Source of the DNA: Paenibacillus camerounensis
Lineage (GTDB): Bacteria > Bacillota > Bacilli > Paenibacillales > Paenibacillaceae
Assembly: GCF_000723885.1 (NCBI RefSeq)
Contig: NZ_CCDG010000038.1
Location: 1-64,000, forward strand
Length of the DNA: 64,000 nt
Direction: 5' to 3'
Part shown: piece by piece, positions 1 to 8,494 of the stretch
How the letters are laid out: each line of letters begins with the position of its first letter
Position numbering within the stretch: position 1 is the first letter of the stretch
Made by a program: the position numbers and the translations under genes
The notes under the pieces: model-generated
Database searches by the model: none
What the model saw: the letters and a program-made list of their open reading frames with translations, nothing else
Told to the model about the DNA's origin: nothing

Positions 1-120
1 CTCTTACTCTTACTCTTACTGTTACTCTTTCTCTTACTGTTACTGTTTCTCTTTCTCTTTCTATTTCTATTTCTGTTACAGTTTCTCTTTCTATTTCCGT
101 TTCTGTTACCGTTACTCATT
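1..120. repeat. Degenerate hexanucleotide tandem array
   Basis: About twenty consecutive 6-bp units follow CTSTTW (CTCTTA, CTGTTA, CTCTTT, CTATTT) from the window edge to about base 120. The array lies 25 bp beyond the stop of the GH65 fusion gene and is cut by the start of the window, so its full length is unknown. The strand is pyrimidine-rich on plus and purine-rich on minus. No open frame or hairpin was seen in it. Confidence 0.85.
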
Positions 121-145
121 CCCGTGCTGCAATGAGTTTCACCTT

Positions 146-3100
146 CTATGTCCTCCTGCCCTTCCCGCCGAACAGCTCCAGCAGCTTCTCTGCTGTCAGC
201 TCTGCGGTGGAAGGCAGCAGCAGATCAGCTGCGGCAAGCTGCTCCCGGCGGCCGATGCCGACGGCCAGCATGCCGGCGGCTTTGATGGAGGCGATGCCTG
301 CCGCCGCAGCCTCTATGCCGATGCAGCCCTGCGGCGGGACTCCAAGCAGCTCTGCTGCAGTGAGGAAAATCTCCGCATCGGGCTTGCCCTTCTGCAGCGC
401 CGCCGGATCGGCGATGGCCTGGAACCGCCGGCCGATACCGAGCCGCTGCAGAATCAGCGGCGCGTTCAGGCTGGCCGAAGCCAGCCCGCAGGCGATGCCC
501 TGCTGGGCAAGGGAATCCAGCAGCTCCGGGATTCCCGGCAGAAGCTCTGCCGGCGTCAGCTGCTCAAGCAATTGCCTGTAGCCGGCATCTTTTTTGTCCG
601 CCAGCGCCAGCCGCTCAGTATCCGTCAGCCTGAGCGGGCTGCCCTCCAGTATAACGTCCAGCGCATCCATACGGCTGACACCCTTCAGCCGCTCGTTCAC
701 TGCCCGGCTGAACGGGATGCCCAGCTCACCGGCCAGCGCCTGCCAGGCCTGATAATGCAGCCCGGCGGTATCGGTGATAACGCCGTCCAGATCGAAGATC
801 ACAGCCTCCAGCTGCCGGGCCAGCGGCAGGCTTACCGGCTGCTGCGGATGCAGCAGCACAGGCTGGCCGCGGTGCCTGATCTGCAGTCCGGTTCCTTCCA
901 GCAGCGTATAAACCGCTGCTTCGCTGCCGATCCAGACGTCGAGCAGCTGGCCGCGGGCGGTAACCTTGAAGCGAAAACTCTGCCACTGCTCCGGCAATGC
1001 CGGATCAAAGCACAGCATACCGTGAGTCTGCCGCAAGCCGCCGAACCCGTTCACAATCGACATCCAGGAACCGGCCATTGCAGCCATATGCAGCCCGTCC
1101 TTGGCGTTGCGGTTAATATCATCCAGATCCATTCGAACCGTACGGTCGAAGTAGCGGTAAGCCGCAGCCAGATCGCCGATCTCGGCCGAAATAATACTGT
1201 GGATGCAGGGCGACAATGAAGAATCATGGGTCGTCAGCGGCTCATAGTACTGATAGTTGCGGATTTTATCGACCAGACGGAACTTGTCTCCAAGCAGGAA
1301 CATGGCCATGACGAGATCGGCCTGCTTCAGTACCTGATGTCGGTAGATCACCAGCGGATGAAAATGCAGCAGCAGCGGGTATTTATCTGCAGGTGTATGC
1401 TCAAAATCCCATTTCTGCTTACTCAGGAACGTATCATCCTGAGCGTAAATGCCCAGCTCCTCATCAAACGGAATGAACATCCGGTCGGCAGCTTCCTTCC
1501 ACAATTCCGCTTCCCCGTCAGTTAAACCGATCCCCTGCCGGAGCCGTTCATAATCAGACGGATACTCCCGTTCCAGCAGAAGGGACGTCTCATAGGCATA
1601 GTTAAGCTGATCCTGAACCATCAGATTCGTATAGGCATTGTTATTAACAATCGCCGTATACTCATCCGGTCCCGTGATTCCGTTAATACAAAAGGCCCCG
1701 CCGCGTGCCGGATTAAAGTACCCCAGGTCTGCCCAGAAGCGTGAGGTTTCGAACAGGATTTCCGCTCCCCGGCTGACCAGGAACTCCACATCCCCTGTTG
1801 CCTGTACATACTGCTTAATTCCGTAGGCAATATCGGCATTTATATGCGCCTGGGCCGTACCCGCCGGGAAATATGCCGAGTTCTCGCTTCCGTCAATAGT
1901 GCGCCATGGATACAGCGCGCCTTTCTGAGACAGCAGCCCGGCCTGCTCCCGCGCCTTATCCAGCGTGGCATAGCGGAATTCCAGCAGCTTCCGGGCAGTC
2001 TCCGGCTGGGTGTAGGTAAAGAACGGCAGCATGTACATTTCCGTGTCCCAGAAATAATGGCCCTCGTATCCCTCACCAGTCAGGCCTTTGGCGGCGATGT
2101 TCGTCACCCCGTCCCGGCCGGTGGACTGCAGCAGCTGGAACAGATTGAAGCGGATGCCCTGCTGCAGCGCCGGGTCTCCCTTGATTTCCACATCGGTATG
2201 TGCCCAGAACCGGTCAAGATACGTGCGCTGTTCATCCGCAAGTCCGTTGAATCCGCAGCCTTCCGCCATCTCCAGCACACTGGCGCTCCGCTCCCGCAGC
2301 TCCTCCTCCGGGTAATCCTTCGAGGTGTGATACGTTATATATTTAGTCAATATAACGGTTTCCCCGCACTGCATCCCGGCCGCATGGCTGACCGAGATGT
2401 GCTGCCCTTCCAGCTGCCGCTCCACCTCGCGGCCCTCCAGCTGCTGCTCCGTCTCGCGGCCCGACGCCGCCTGCAGCCTGTGGCTTGCAGCCGTCAGCAG
2501 CGCAAACCGCGTATGCCGCGTCCGCTGCCGCATCCACAACATCCCAGCAGCTTCATCATAGCCGCTGTCCTCCAGCAGCAGGCTCGGCTCGGCACCGCCG
2601 GAGCCGAGCCGCGGATCACTGCTGGCCCCGGACCGGCGGATCTCCCCGTCCAGCGCCGAGACAAACTGCAGCGTGCCGGCGAAGTTCAGCGCCGTCACGG
2701 CGTAATCAATCGCGGCCAGATGCTTGTGCCGCAGACAAACCATCCGCCGAATCGCGAGCTTCACCCGCTGCCCGGCAGGCGACTCCCATTCCACCTCGCG
2801 GTGCAGGAGGCCGGTCTGCATATCCAGCCACCGCCGGCAGCTGTGCACCTTTCCGCTGTCCAGCCGGAAGGCATGCCCTTCAATCTCCAGGCCGATAACC
2901 CGCGCGTCGGTCACATTCAGCATCGACTGATTAACCGCAGGCAGCCCGTAAGCGCCCTCTGGATAGACGATAGGCTCTGAATCGTAGAATCCGTTCAGGT
3001 AATTGCCGGCCACCGTGGTGCCGGCCGTTCCGTGATAGCCCTCCTCGAAGTTGCCGCGCATCCCGATATAGCCGTTGCCGAGCGCGAACACGCTCTCGCT

Positions 3101-3196
3101 GCGCTGATTATACTCCTCCTCATAGGTATCCTCACCCAGGCTCCATTCCCTGTACGGGTACAGTGCAGGCGGATGCTCATACGGCTTCATCTTCAT
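146..3196 (-). CDS. GH65 disaccharide phosphorylase fused to beta-phosphoglucomutase
   Basis: This 1016-residue protein joins two enzymes that are usually separate. Residues 1 to about 790 are a GH65 inverting phosphorylase (maltose/kojibiose/nigerose/trehalose group), with the GPDEY catalytic loop whose Glu512 should be the general acid and a KQADLVMAM stretch near the phosphate site. Residues 796-1016 are a HAD-fold beta-phosphoglucomutase with the DLDGVITDT motif (Asp802, Asp804), LKGVSR and ASAS. Phosphorolysis would give beta-glucose 1-phosphate, which the second domain turns into glucose 6-phosphate. The start is supported by GGAGGAGAAGGA upstream. It is the last gene of the transporter operon, 25 bp after the permease. 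The metal-site ED pair of the mutase reads EA (Ala963), so activity of that domain is uncertain. The exact disaccharide cannot be read from the sequence. Confidence 0.9.
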   Translation of the reverse strand: MKMKPYEHPPALYPYREWSLGEDTYEEEYNQRSESVFALGNGYIGMRGNFEEGYHGTAGTTVAGNYLNGFYDSEPIVYPEGAYGLPAVNQSMLNVTDARVIGLEIEGHAFRLDSGKVHSCRRWLDMQTGLLHREVEWESPAGQRVKLAIRRMVCLRHKHLAAIDYAVTALNFAGTLQFVSALDGEIRRSGASSDPRLGSGGAEPSLLLEDSGYDEAAGMLWMRQRTRHTRFALLTAASHRLQAASGRETEQQLEGREVERQLEGQHISVSHAAGMQCGETVILTKYITYHTSKDYPEEELRERSASVLEMAEGCGFNGLADEQRTYLDRFWAHTDVEIKGDPALQQGIRFNLFQLLQSTGRDGVTNIAAKGLTGEGYEGHYFWDTEMYMLPFFTYTQPETARKLLEFRYATLDKAREQAGLLSQKGALYPWRTIDGSENSAYFPAGTAQAHINADIAYGIKQYVQATGDVEFLVSRGAEILFETSRFWADLGYFNPARGGAFCINGITGPDEYTAIVNNNAYTNLMVQDQLNYAYETSLLLEREYPSDYERLRQGIGLTDGEAELWKEAADRMFIPFDEELGIYAQDDTFLSKQKWDFEHTPADKYPLLLHFHPLVIYRHQVLKQADLVMAMFLLGDKFRLVDKIRNYQYYEPLTTHDSSLSPCIHSIISAEIGDLAAAYRYFDRTVRMDLDDINRNAKDGLHMAAMAGSWMSIVNGFGGLRQTHGMLCFDPALPEQWQSFRFKVTARGQLLDVWIGSEAAVYTLLEGTGLQIRHRGQPVLLHPQQPVSLPLARQLEAVIFDLDGVITDTAGLHYQAWQALAGELGIPFSRAVNERLKGVSRMDALDVILEGSPLRLTDTERLALADKKDAGYRQLLEQLTPAELLPGIPELLDSLAQQGIACGLASASLNAPLILQRLGIGRRFQAIADPAALQKGKPDAEIFLTAAELLGVPPQGCIGIEAAAAGIASIKAAGMLAVGIGRREQLAAADLLLPSTAELTAEKLLELFGGKGRRT

Positions 3197-3221
3197 GACA
3201 GTCCTTCTCCTCCATTCGCTG

Positions 3222-4313
3222 TTAGCCTTTCACGGAGCCGCCCATCAGCCCTCTGACAAAATACTTCTGCAGCAGGAAGAAAATCGCCAGCGGCATCAGC
3301 ATCGAGATAAAGGCGGCCGAGGTCAGCAGATGCCAGTCATTGCCGCGCGAGCCGACCAGATCGGCGATTTTCATCGACATAACCTGCACCGACGGCTGGT
3401 TGCCGATAAAGATCAGCGACACCAGGTAATCGTTCCATACCCAAAGGAACTGGAAGATGCCAATGGAAGCCAGCGCCGGAACGGACAGCGGCAGAATCAG
3501 TCTGCTGAATATCGTAAAATGGCTCGCACCGTCAATAAACGCCGACTCGAACAGATCCTTGGGCAGCTGGCTGATAAAGTTGTACATGAAATACGTAACC
3601 AGCGGCAGGCCGAAGGCGGTATGCGCCAGCCAGATCCCCAGATAGCTGCCGTTTAGCCCCAGCGCCGTGTAATCCTTCAGCACCGGGATCAACGCAACCT
3701 GAATCGGAATGACCAGCATCGCAATAATGATGACGAACAGGGTTTTGCGGCCCGGAAACCGCAGCCAGGCGAAGGCATACGCGGCAAAAGAGGCTATCAG
3801 CACCGGAATAACGGTAGCCGGCACCGCAATCGTCAGCGTATTCCAGAAGGCCTGGGATAAGCCCGTACCCTTTTGCGTTGTCTCACTGCCGTCGGCTTCC
3901 TTGAGCTTATACTCCTTGCCGGACAGGACATTATTGTAATTATCAAGGGTCAGCTCAGGGGTTGTCTTCCAGCCCTGCTCCTGCACGTTCACCGTGCGTG
4001 CTCTGCGGTTCTCCCAGATCAGGCGGCTGTCATCTGCCTTCACGCCCGCTTTTAGCTCATCATCGCTGTAGGTCTTGCCGTTTATCTCAATGGGAGCGCG
4101 CAGGTCTGAATCCTTGGACAGCTGCAGCGTCTCGCCGGCCGTCCACTCCTGATGGGGAAATACCTTCCACCAGCCAGTCTGCAGAATATCCGCCGCCGGG
4201 CGGAAGGAGGAGATAAACAGTCCCAGTGTCGGAAGCAGCCAGAGGAAGCAGATCACGCCAAGGGTAATATTAACGAGCGTTTTACCGCCTTTTCTTTTCT
4301 TTTTGCCGACCAT
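3222..4313 (-). CDS. Sugar ABC transporter permease (MalG/AglG-like)
   Basis: This 363-residue inner-membrane permease of the carbohydrate ABC family has about six membrane segments. The EAA coupling loop reads ESAFIDGASHFTIFSRLILP, where the ATPase docks. Between the first two membrane segments, about residues 35-125, there is a long external insertion, as in AglG-type alpha-glucoside permeases. The gene directly abuts the preceding permease (stop and start codons touch) and is followed after 25 bp by the phosphorylase. No ATPase gene lies in the operon, so a shared MsmX-type ATPase is likely, as is usual in Bacillota. Confidence 0.9.
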   Translation of the reverse strand: MVGKKKRKGGKTLVNITLGVICFLWLLPTLGLFISSFRPAADILQTGWWKVFPHQEWTAGETLQLSKDSDLRAPIEINGKTYSDDELKAGVKADDSRLIWENRRARTVNVQEQGWKTTPELTLDNYNNVLSGKEYKLKEADGSETTQKGTGLSQAFWNTLTIAVPATVIPVLIASFAAYAFAWLRFPGRKTLFVIIIAMLVIPIQVALIPVLKDYTALGLNGSYLGIWLAHTAFGLPLVTYFMYNFISQLPKDLFESAFIDGASHFTIFSRLILPLSVPALASIGIFQFLWVWNDYLVSLIFIGNQPSVQVMSMKIADLVGSRGNDWHLLTSAAFISMLMPLAIFFLLQKYFVRGLMGGSVKG

Positions 4314-5429
4314 TTAGAATCCCCCCTGCTTGCGGAACTGGCGCAAATTAATCAGAATAACAGGCAGCACTGCGATCAGGAGCACAATGGCCAGCGTCGA
4401 GCCGTATCCGAAATTCCGGTACATAAAGAACTGCCGGTAGAACTGTGTCGCAACAACCTCTGTATCGTATTGACCTCCCGTCATCACCATGACGACGTCA
4501 AATATTTTCAAGGTAAAGACAATAATGGTAGTGGTAACTGTAAGAATAGTTGCAGATATGAATGGTATCATAATGCCGAAGAAAATCTTGATTTCACTGG
4601 CACCGTCAACGCGTGCGGCCTCCAGAATATCATCGGGAACCCCCTTGATCGCCGCCGAGAAAATAACCATCGCAAACCCCGTCTGCATCCAGATCAGGAT
4701 GAGAATGAGGAAAAAGTTGTTCCAGGGCTGCAGCATACTCGTCCACGCCTGCGGTTCGCCGCCAAAAAAGGTGACCATCGCATTCAGCAGTCCAATCTGC
4801 TCATCGCCCGGCTGATAATAGTAGACAAACTTCCAGATAACGCCTGCGGCCACGAAGGAAATAGCCATAGGCATAAAAATGATGGATTTGGCGATTTTTT
4901 CGTAGCTGCTGCGGTCAGCCAGGATGGCAATAAGCAGCCCCAGGCACACACAGGCCAGCGTTCCGACGAATACCCACAGCAGGTTATTGCGCAGCGCGGT
5001 AGCCATCAGCCGGTCACTGAAAATGGCAGCGTAATTGCCAAAGCCGACAAACTTTTCCGAGGAGGCATTAAAAAAGCTCAGGTACAGCGTCCGCAGCGCA
5101 GGCAGAATCAGCAGCCAGCCAAGAATCAGCACCGCCGGCCCGACGAAAATAAACGGCAGTACCCTCCTGCGGATGTGATCCGGATATTGCTCAGCCGCCC
5201 AGGTCAGGGTGTAATAGATCAGATAAACGCCAAGCACGCCCCACAGCACAGCCAGCACAGCAGTAAACAGCGGGTTAAGCGTGGAATCCCGGAAAAAGAG
5301 GAAGATCAGCCCGTTCACCACAATGTTCGCCAGCAGTACACCCAGTGATAACAGCACTGCCCTGACACTGATTTTTTGCTTGGCCTGCGTATTAGTAACG
5401 CCTGGCTTTGCTTTTAATTGTGCATCCAT
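4314..5429 (-). CDS. Sugar ABC transporter permease (MalF/AglF-like)
   Basis: The protein has 371 residues from the ATG at 5429, chosen because a strong GGAGGAGCTAAT ribosome site lies directly upstream. An in-frame start 66 bp further up is possible but has no such site. Several hydrophobic segments and an EAA loop (EAARVDGASEIKIFFGIMIP) mark a binding-protein-dependent sugar permease. It pairs with the abutting MalG-like permease and the upstream solute-binding lipoprotein for uptake of an oligosaccharide, probably an alpha-glucoside given the GH65 enzyme in the operon. Confidence 0.9.
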   Translation of the reverse strand: MDAQLKAKPGVTNTQAKQKISVRAVLLSLGVLLANIVVNGLIFLFFRDSTLNPLFTAVLAVLWGVLGVYLIYYTLTWAAEQYPDHIRRRVLPFIFVGPAVLILGWLLILPALRTLYLSFFNASSEKFVGFGNYAAIFSDRLMATALRNNLLWVFVGTLACVCLGLLIAILADRSSYEKIAKSIIFMPMAISFVAAGVIWKFVYYYQPGDEQIGLLNAMVTFFGGEPQAWTSMLQPWNNFFLILILIWMQTGFAMVIFSAAIKGVPDDILEAARVDGASEIKIFFGIMIPFISATILTVTTTIIVFTLKIFDVVMVMTGGQYDTEVVATQFYRQFFMYRNFGYGSTLAIVLLIAVLPVILINLRQFRKQGGF

Positions 5430-5523
5430 ATTAGCTCCTCCTAATAAGAAGAAAAAGAGAGGCAGGCTGCAATGCGCTGCTGTCTGCCTCTTCATCGTTC
5501 ATAACATTTCTGCTGTTCCAGCC

Positions 5524-6948
5524 CTAGTTGTTCCAGCCCGACTGAATCTGCTCCAGTGCCTGATCCAGTGTAGCGGTGCCGCTCACATAATCCGTCATGC
5601 CTTTCCAGAACGTACCTGCACCCACCTTGCCCGGCATGAGGTCGGAGCCGTCAAACCGCAGGGTTGAGGCTTCCTGCACCAGCTGCGCCATCCGGCGGTC
5701 AGATTCTGATTGATACCAGTCAAGCGATGCATCATTCATTGGAGCAACCACCCCGCCTGACTGTACCCAGGACTTAATGGATTCACCGGTAGTGAAGAAT
5801 TCCATAACAGCGCGCACTTCCGGACGGTCGTTGAACATGGCATAGATATCACCTGCAACAAGCACAGGCTTGCCGTACTGCTCATCAATCGGCGGCAGGT
5901 AGAACCAGTCATAATCTACATCCACCTTGGCCGTTTCCGGAAAGAAGCTGGTGATAAAGTTGCCGATCAGGTTGAACCAGGCTTTTGGCGGATTATCGAA
6001 CATCGGCTTCGGCGCATCACCAAATGCGGTTGTTACAATGGATTTAGTCCCGCCGTAGACATAGTCCTCGTTAAGCCATATCTTGGACATGACCTCGATG
6101 GCATTTTTCACTTCAGGAGAGGTAAAAGGCAGCTCACCGCTGACCCATTTGTCATAGTTCTCAGGCGATGTTGTACGCAGCATAATATTTTCTACCCAGT
6201 CCGTTGCCGGCCAGCCTGTTGCTGCACCGCTCTCAATCCCGATAGCCCAGGCGGGATCTCCGTCCTTGGCAATCTGCTCAGTGAGGGCCATCAGCTCATC
6301 CCATGTCTGCGGAACCGTGTAGCCTGCTTCGTCAAACTGTTTTTTCGGATACCATACAAGGCTCTTCACATTACTCCGGTTCCAGATACCAGCCATAATT
6401 TTGCCGTCTTTGCCATCCATTGTGGACATATCCAGCCAGCTCTGATTGTAATTGCCCTTGAGCTTCTCCTGATCCAGTACACCAGTCAGGTCAACGACCT
6501 TACCGGTCTTGGCAATAGAAGCAAGCAGGCCCGGCTGCGGGAAGTCCGCAATATCCGGCGCATTGCCGCCGTCGACACGGATATTTATGGTCGCTTCGAA
6601 TTCCTTGGAGCCCTCATACTGGATATCAATCCCGGTTTTCTCTTCAAACTCTTTGATGCTGCTCTCAAATTTCACCTGGTCGGCATCCACGAACGGTCCA
6701 AACATGGTGACCTTGGTTCCTTTGTATTCGCCCTTCATCGCCAGCTCAAGCGGAGATCCGGGTACTGCAGAATCCGCACTATTTGTCGTATCTTTGTTGT
6801 TATCAGCAGCCGGAGCTTCTGTTGCAGCGGGACTTTTAGTCGGCGCCGCATTATTGCTGTTATTTCCGCCGCAGCCGCTCAGCATCATCGTGAACGATAA
6901 ACACAGTACCATCGCAAGCGACAGCTTACGTCCTGGAGTTTTCCTCAT
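5524..6948 (-). CDS. Extracellular sugar-binding lipoprotein (family 1 SBP)
   Basis: The mature receptor of the alpha-glucoside-type ABC importer is 474 residues long from the ATG at 6948. This start sits 12 bp after AAGGGG and gives a proper lipoprotein signal (basic MRKTPGRK, hydrophobic core, LSGC lipobox), followed by an Asn/Ala/Thr-rich tether. The body is a type 1 solute-binding fold resembling AglE/MalE relatives. It is the first gene of the operon and is followed after about 94 bp by the first permease. Control by the LacI-type protein encoded upstream and by CcpA is suggested by the sites at 7312-7327 and 7161-7174. Confidence 0.9.
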   Translation of the reverse strand: MRKTPGRKLSLAMVLCLSFTMMLSGCGGNNSNNAAPTKSPAATEAPAADNNKDTTNSADSAVPGSPLELAMKGEYKGTKVTMFGPFVDADQVKFESSIKEFEEKTGIDIQYEGSKEFEATINIRVDGGNAPDIADFPQPGLLASIAKTGKVVDLTGVLDQEKLKGNYNQSWLDMSTMDGKDGKIMAGIWNRSNVKSLVWYPKKQFDEAGYTVPQTWDELMALTEQIAKDGDPAWAIGIESGAATGWPATDWVENIMLRTTSPENYDKWVSGELPFTSPEVKNAIEVMSKIWLNEDYVYGGTKSIVTTAFGDAPKPMFDNPPKAWFNLIGNFITSFFPETAKVDVDYDWFYLPPIDEQYGKPVLVAGDIYAMFNDRPEVRAVMEFFTTGESIKSWVQSGGVVAPMNDASLDWYQSESDRRMAQLVQEASTLRFDGSDLMPGKVGAGTFWKGMTDYVSGTATLDQALEQIQSGWNN

Positions 6949-7160
6949 TTGTACATACATCCCCTTATAATCATATTTAGAGATTGCATTATGCTCCAAC
7001 TTCCCCGGAATCTTCGTCGTCCGGCTGCTGATCCACCTCCTTGCAAAGGTTTTCAGAACTATATGAACGGGTTTATGGCTTTCTTAAATGAAGTCCGTGC
7101 CGGCTGTTCTATTCGCTGCTCTTTGCCCACTTCAGGGCACCGACCATTCCAGCCGCACAA

Positions 7161-7174
7161 TTATAGCGCTTACA
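7161..7174 (-). promoter_or_regulatory. cre-like CcpA site
   Basis: On the minus strand TGTAAGCGCTATAA matches 13 of 14 positions of the cre consensus TGWAANCGNTNWCA. It overlaps a TATAAT hexamer about 210 bp before the binding-protein start, a position suited to catabolite repression. A second, weaker 12/14 match lies on plus at 7194-7207. Confidence 0.6.
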
Positions 7175-7311
7175 TTTCTAGATTAACACATAATGTATGC
7201 GTTTCCAATTATATTATTTTTGGTTCTATTGTCCTTTTTTTGTTTTGAAGCGACAGTATACGCGGTTTGGAGGAGATAAGGAGAAGCTCTTCTTGTGCAA
7301 AGGCCAGGTTT

Positions 7312-7327
7312 TTGAAAAGCTTTTCAT
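7312..7327. promoter_or_regulatory. LacI-family operator (operon copy)
   Basis: TTGAAAAGCTTTTCAT contains the perfect 12-bp palindrome GAAAAGCTTTTC with a central CG-free GC step. The same core occurs at the promoter of the lacI-type gene 1.1 kb away, which points to a shared regulator. It lies 365 bp before the start of the binding-protein gene. Confidence 0.7.
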
Positions 7328-7400
7328 TCTAGTGGAGACAGGCAGGTCAACGTGTACACATTCATTGCAGCGCTGTTACATTAACCTGTGCAGGCTAAGC

Positions 7401-8405
7401 TTACCTTTCCCTGGAGGATTCTCTCACAATCAGCTTATGCTTCATTTTCTCTTTCATTACAGCAACATTGCCCGTTGTCAGCAGTTCATGCAGCTTCTCG
7501 GCAGCCCGGTAGCCCAGCTGGTAGATCGGCTGTGCAATTGTCGTCAGCTTCGGAATAAACATCCCGGATATCCGCAGGTTGTCAAACCCGACAACGGATA
7601 CCTGCCCCGGCACAAGAATATTGCGGTCTTTCAGGTACGAGATTGTACCCATCGCAAATTCATCTGCTACACAGAATACGGCGCTAAGCTCAGGATAATC
7701 GCTGAACAGCTCATGTGCCGCCTGATAAGCCTGCTCAAAACGGTGATTGGCATACTTAATCTTTCCGGCATTCCGCTCCAGCCCGAATTCTGTCAGCGCT
7801 CTGACGAACCCGGCGGCACGCGGCGGCCCTGACACCGAATTATCATGATTGAAACCAATCATACCGATCTCCTTGTGACCCAGTTCAATCAGGAACTTTA
7901 CTGCATCATAGGCAGCCAGCTCATCATCCACCTCAAGGGAAGGCACTTCGAACTCATCGGAGTGGGAGGATACCAGGACAAACGGAATCCGGCAATCCGT
8001 AAGCTTCTCATAATACTCCGGATACAGCATATCACTTGCGAACACAATTCCGTCCACCTGCTTCTCATGAAACGTATCCATGTAGGACAGGGTACGCTCC
8101 AGCTCACGGTCAGTATTGCAGATCATCAGACTGTACCCGAGCTTAATACAGGCGTCCTGCATTCCGCGGATCATACCGGCGAAATACAGATTCTCAATAT
8201 CCGGTATCAGCAGCCCCAGTGTAAAAGATTTTTTGTAGATCAATCCGCGTGCGAACGCGTTGGGCTGATACTTCAGCTCCTTGATCGCTTCAATAACCCT
8301 GCTGCGTTTACCCGGCACAACGGTCTCCGGCGCATTCATGACCCGGGATACCGTACTGATCGACACCTCTGCCATTCTGGCGACATCTCTTATCGTTGGC
8401 TTCAT
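7401..8405 (-). CDS. LacI-family transcriptional regulator of the disaccharide operon
   Basis: This 334-residue regulator has an N-terminal LacI helix-turn-helix at residues 3-50 (TIRDVARMAEVSISTVSRVM, then the hinge region) and a periplasmic-binding-protein-like sugar-sensing domain over residues 60-334. It is the upstream neighbour of the transport operon in the same orientation, and identical palindromes lie in its own promoter and in front of the operon. It therefore probably represses both and is released by the imported sugar or a phosphorylated product. The ribosome site AAAAGGAAG supports the start. Confidence 0.9.
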   Translation of the reverse strand: MKPTIRDVARMAEVSISTVSRVMNAPETVVPGKRSRVIEAIKELKYQPNAFARGLIYKKSFTLGLLIPDIENLYFAGMIRGMQDACIKLGYSLMICNTDRELERTLSYMDTFHEKQVDGIVFASDMLYPEYYEKLTDCRIPFVLVSSHSDEFEVPSLEVDDELAAYDAVKFLIELGHKEIGMIGFNHDNSVSGPPRAAGFVRALTEFGLERNAGKIKYANHRFEQAYQAAHELFSDYPELSAVFCVADEFAMGTISYLKDRNILVPGQVSVVGFDNLRISGMFIPKLTTIAQPIYQLGYRAAEKLHELLTTGNVAVMKEKMKHKLIVRESSRER

Positions 8406-8423
8406 AGACTAACTTCCTTTTTT

Positions 8424-8439
8424 TAGAAAAGCTTTTCAA
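8424..8439. promoter_or_regulatory. LacI-family operator (autoregulatory copy)
   Basis: TAGAAAAGCTTTTCAA carries the same GAAAAGCTTTTC core as 7312-7327. It starts 5 bp after the -10 box of the lacI-type promoter, over the expected transcription start, so binding would block its own transcription. Confidence 0.75.
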
Positions 8440-8443
8440 GGCG

Positions 8444-8472
8444 ATTATAGCAGGGCTTCCGGAAATTGACAA
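8444..8472 (-). promoter_or_regulatory. SigA-type promoter of the lacI-family gene
   Basis: The minus strand reads TTGTCA (8472-8467), a 17-bp spacer and a perfect TATAAT (8449-8444), followed by the operator and then the ribosome site and ATG at 8405. Confidence 0.8.
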
Positions 8473-8480
8473 GAGAATAA

Positions 8481-8494
8481 ATTAAGCGTTTACA
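8481..8494. promoter_or_regulatory. cre-like site upstream of the lacI-family gene
   Basis: ATTAAGCGTTTACA matches 12 of 14 positions of the cre consensus. It lies just upstream of the -35 box of the lacI-type promoter. On the plus strand it follows a perfect TTGACA at 8466-8471. Whether CcpA binds is inference. Confidence 0.4.

Larger units (their letters stand above)
6949..7400 (-). other. Leader and control region of the disaccharide operon
   Basis: This 452-bp gap has no convincing gene. Read on the minus strand it holds the LacI-type operator (7312-7327), a cre-like site overlapping a TATAAT hexamer (7161-7174, with TATAAT at 7161-7166 region) and a near-perfect Shine-Dalgarno sequence at 7031-7042 without a start codon at a usable distance. 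No clear -35 box could be assigned, so the transcription start is unknown. Confidence 0.5.

Noticed and set aside
4152..5348. 398-residue plus-strand open frame
   Set aside because: Antisense to both permease genes; composition rich in His, Gln and Arg as typical of shadows.
5430..5495. 22-residue N-terminal extension of the MalF-like permease
   Set aside because: The strong ribosome site lies inside the extension, directly before the ATG at 5429.
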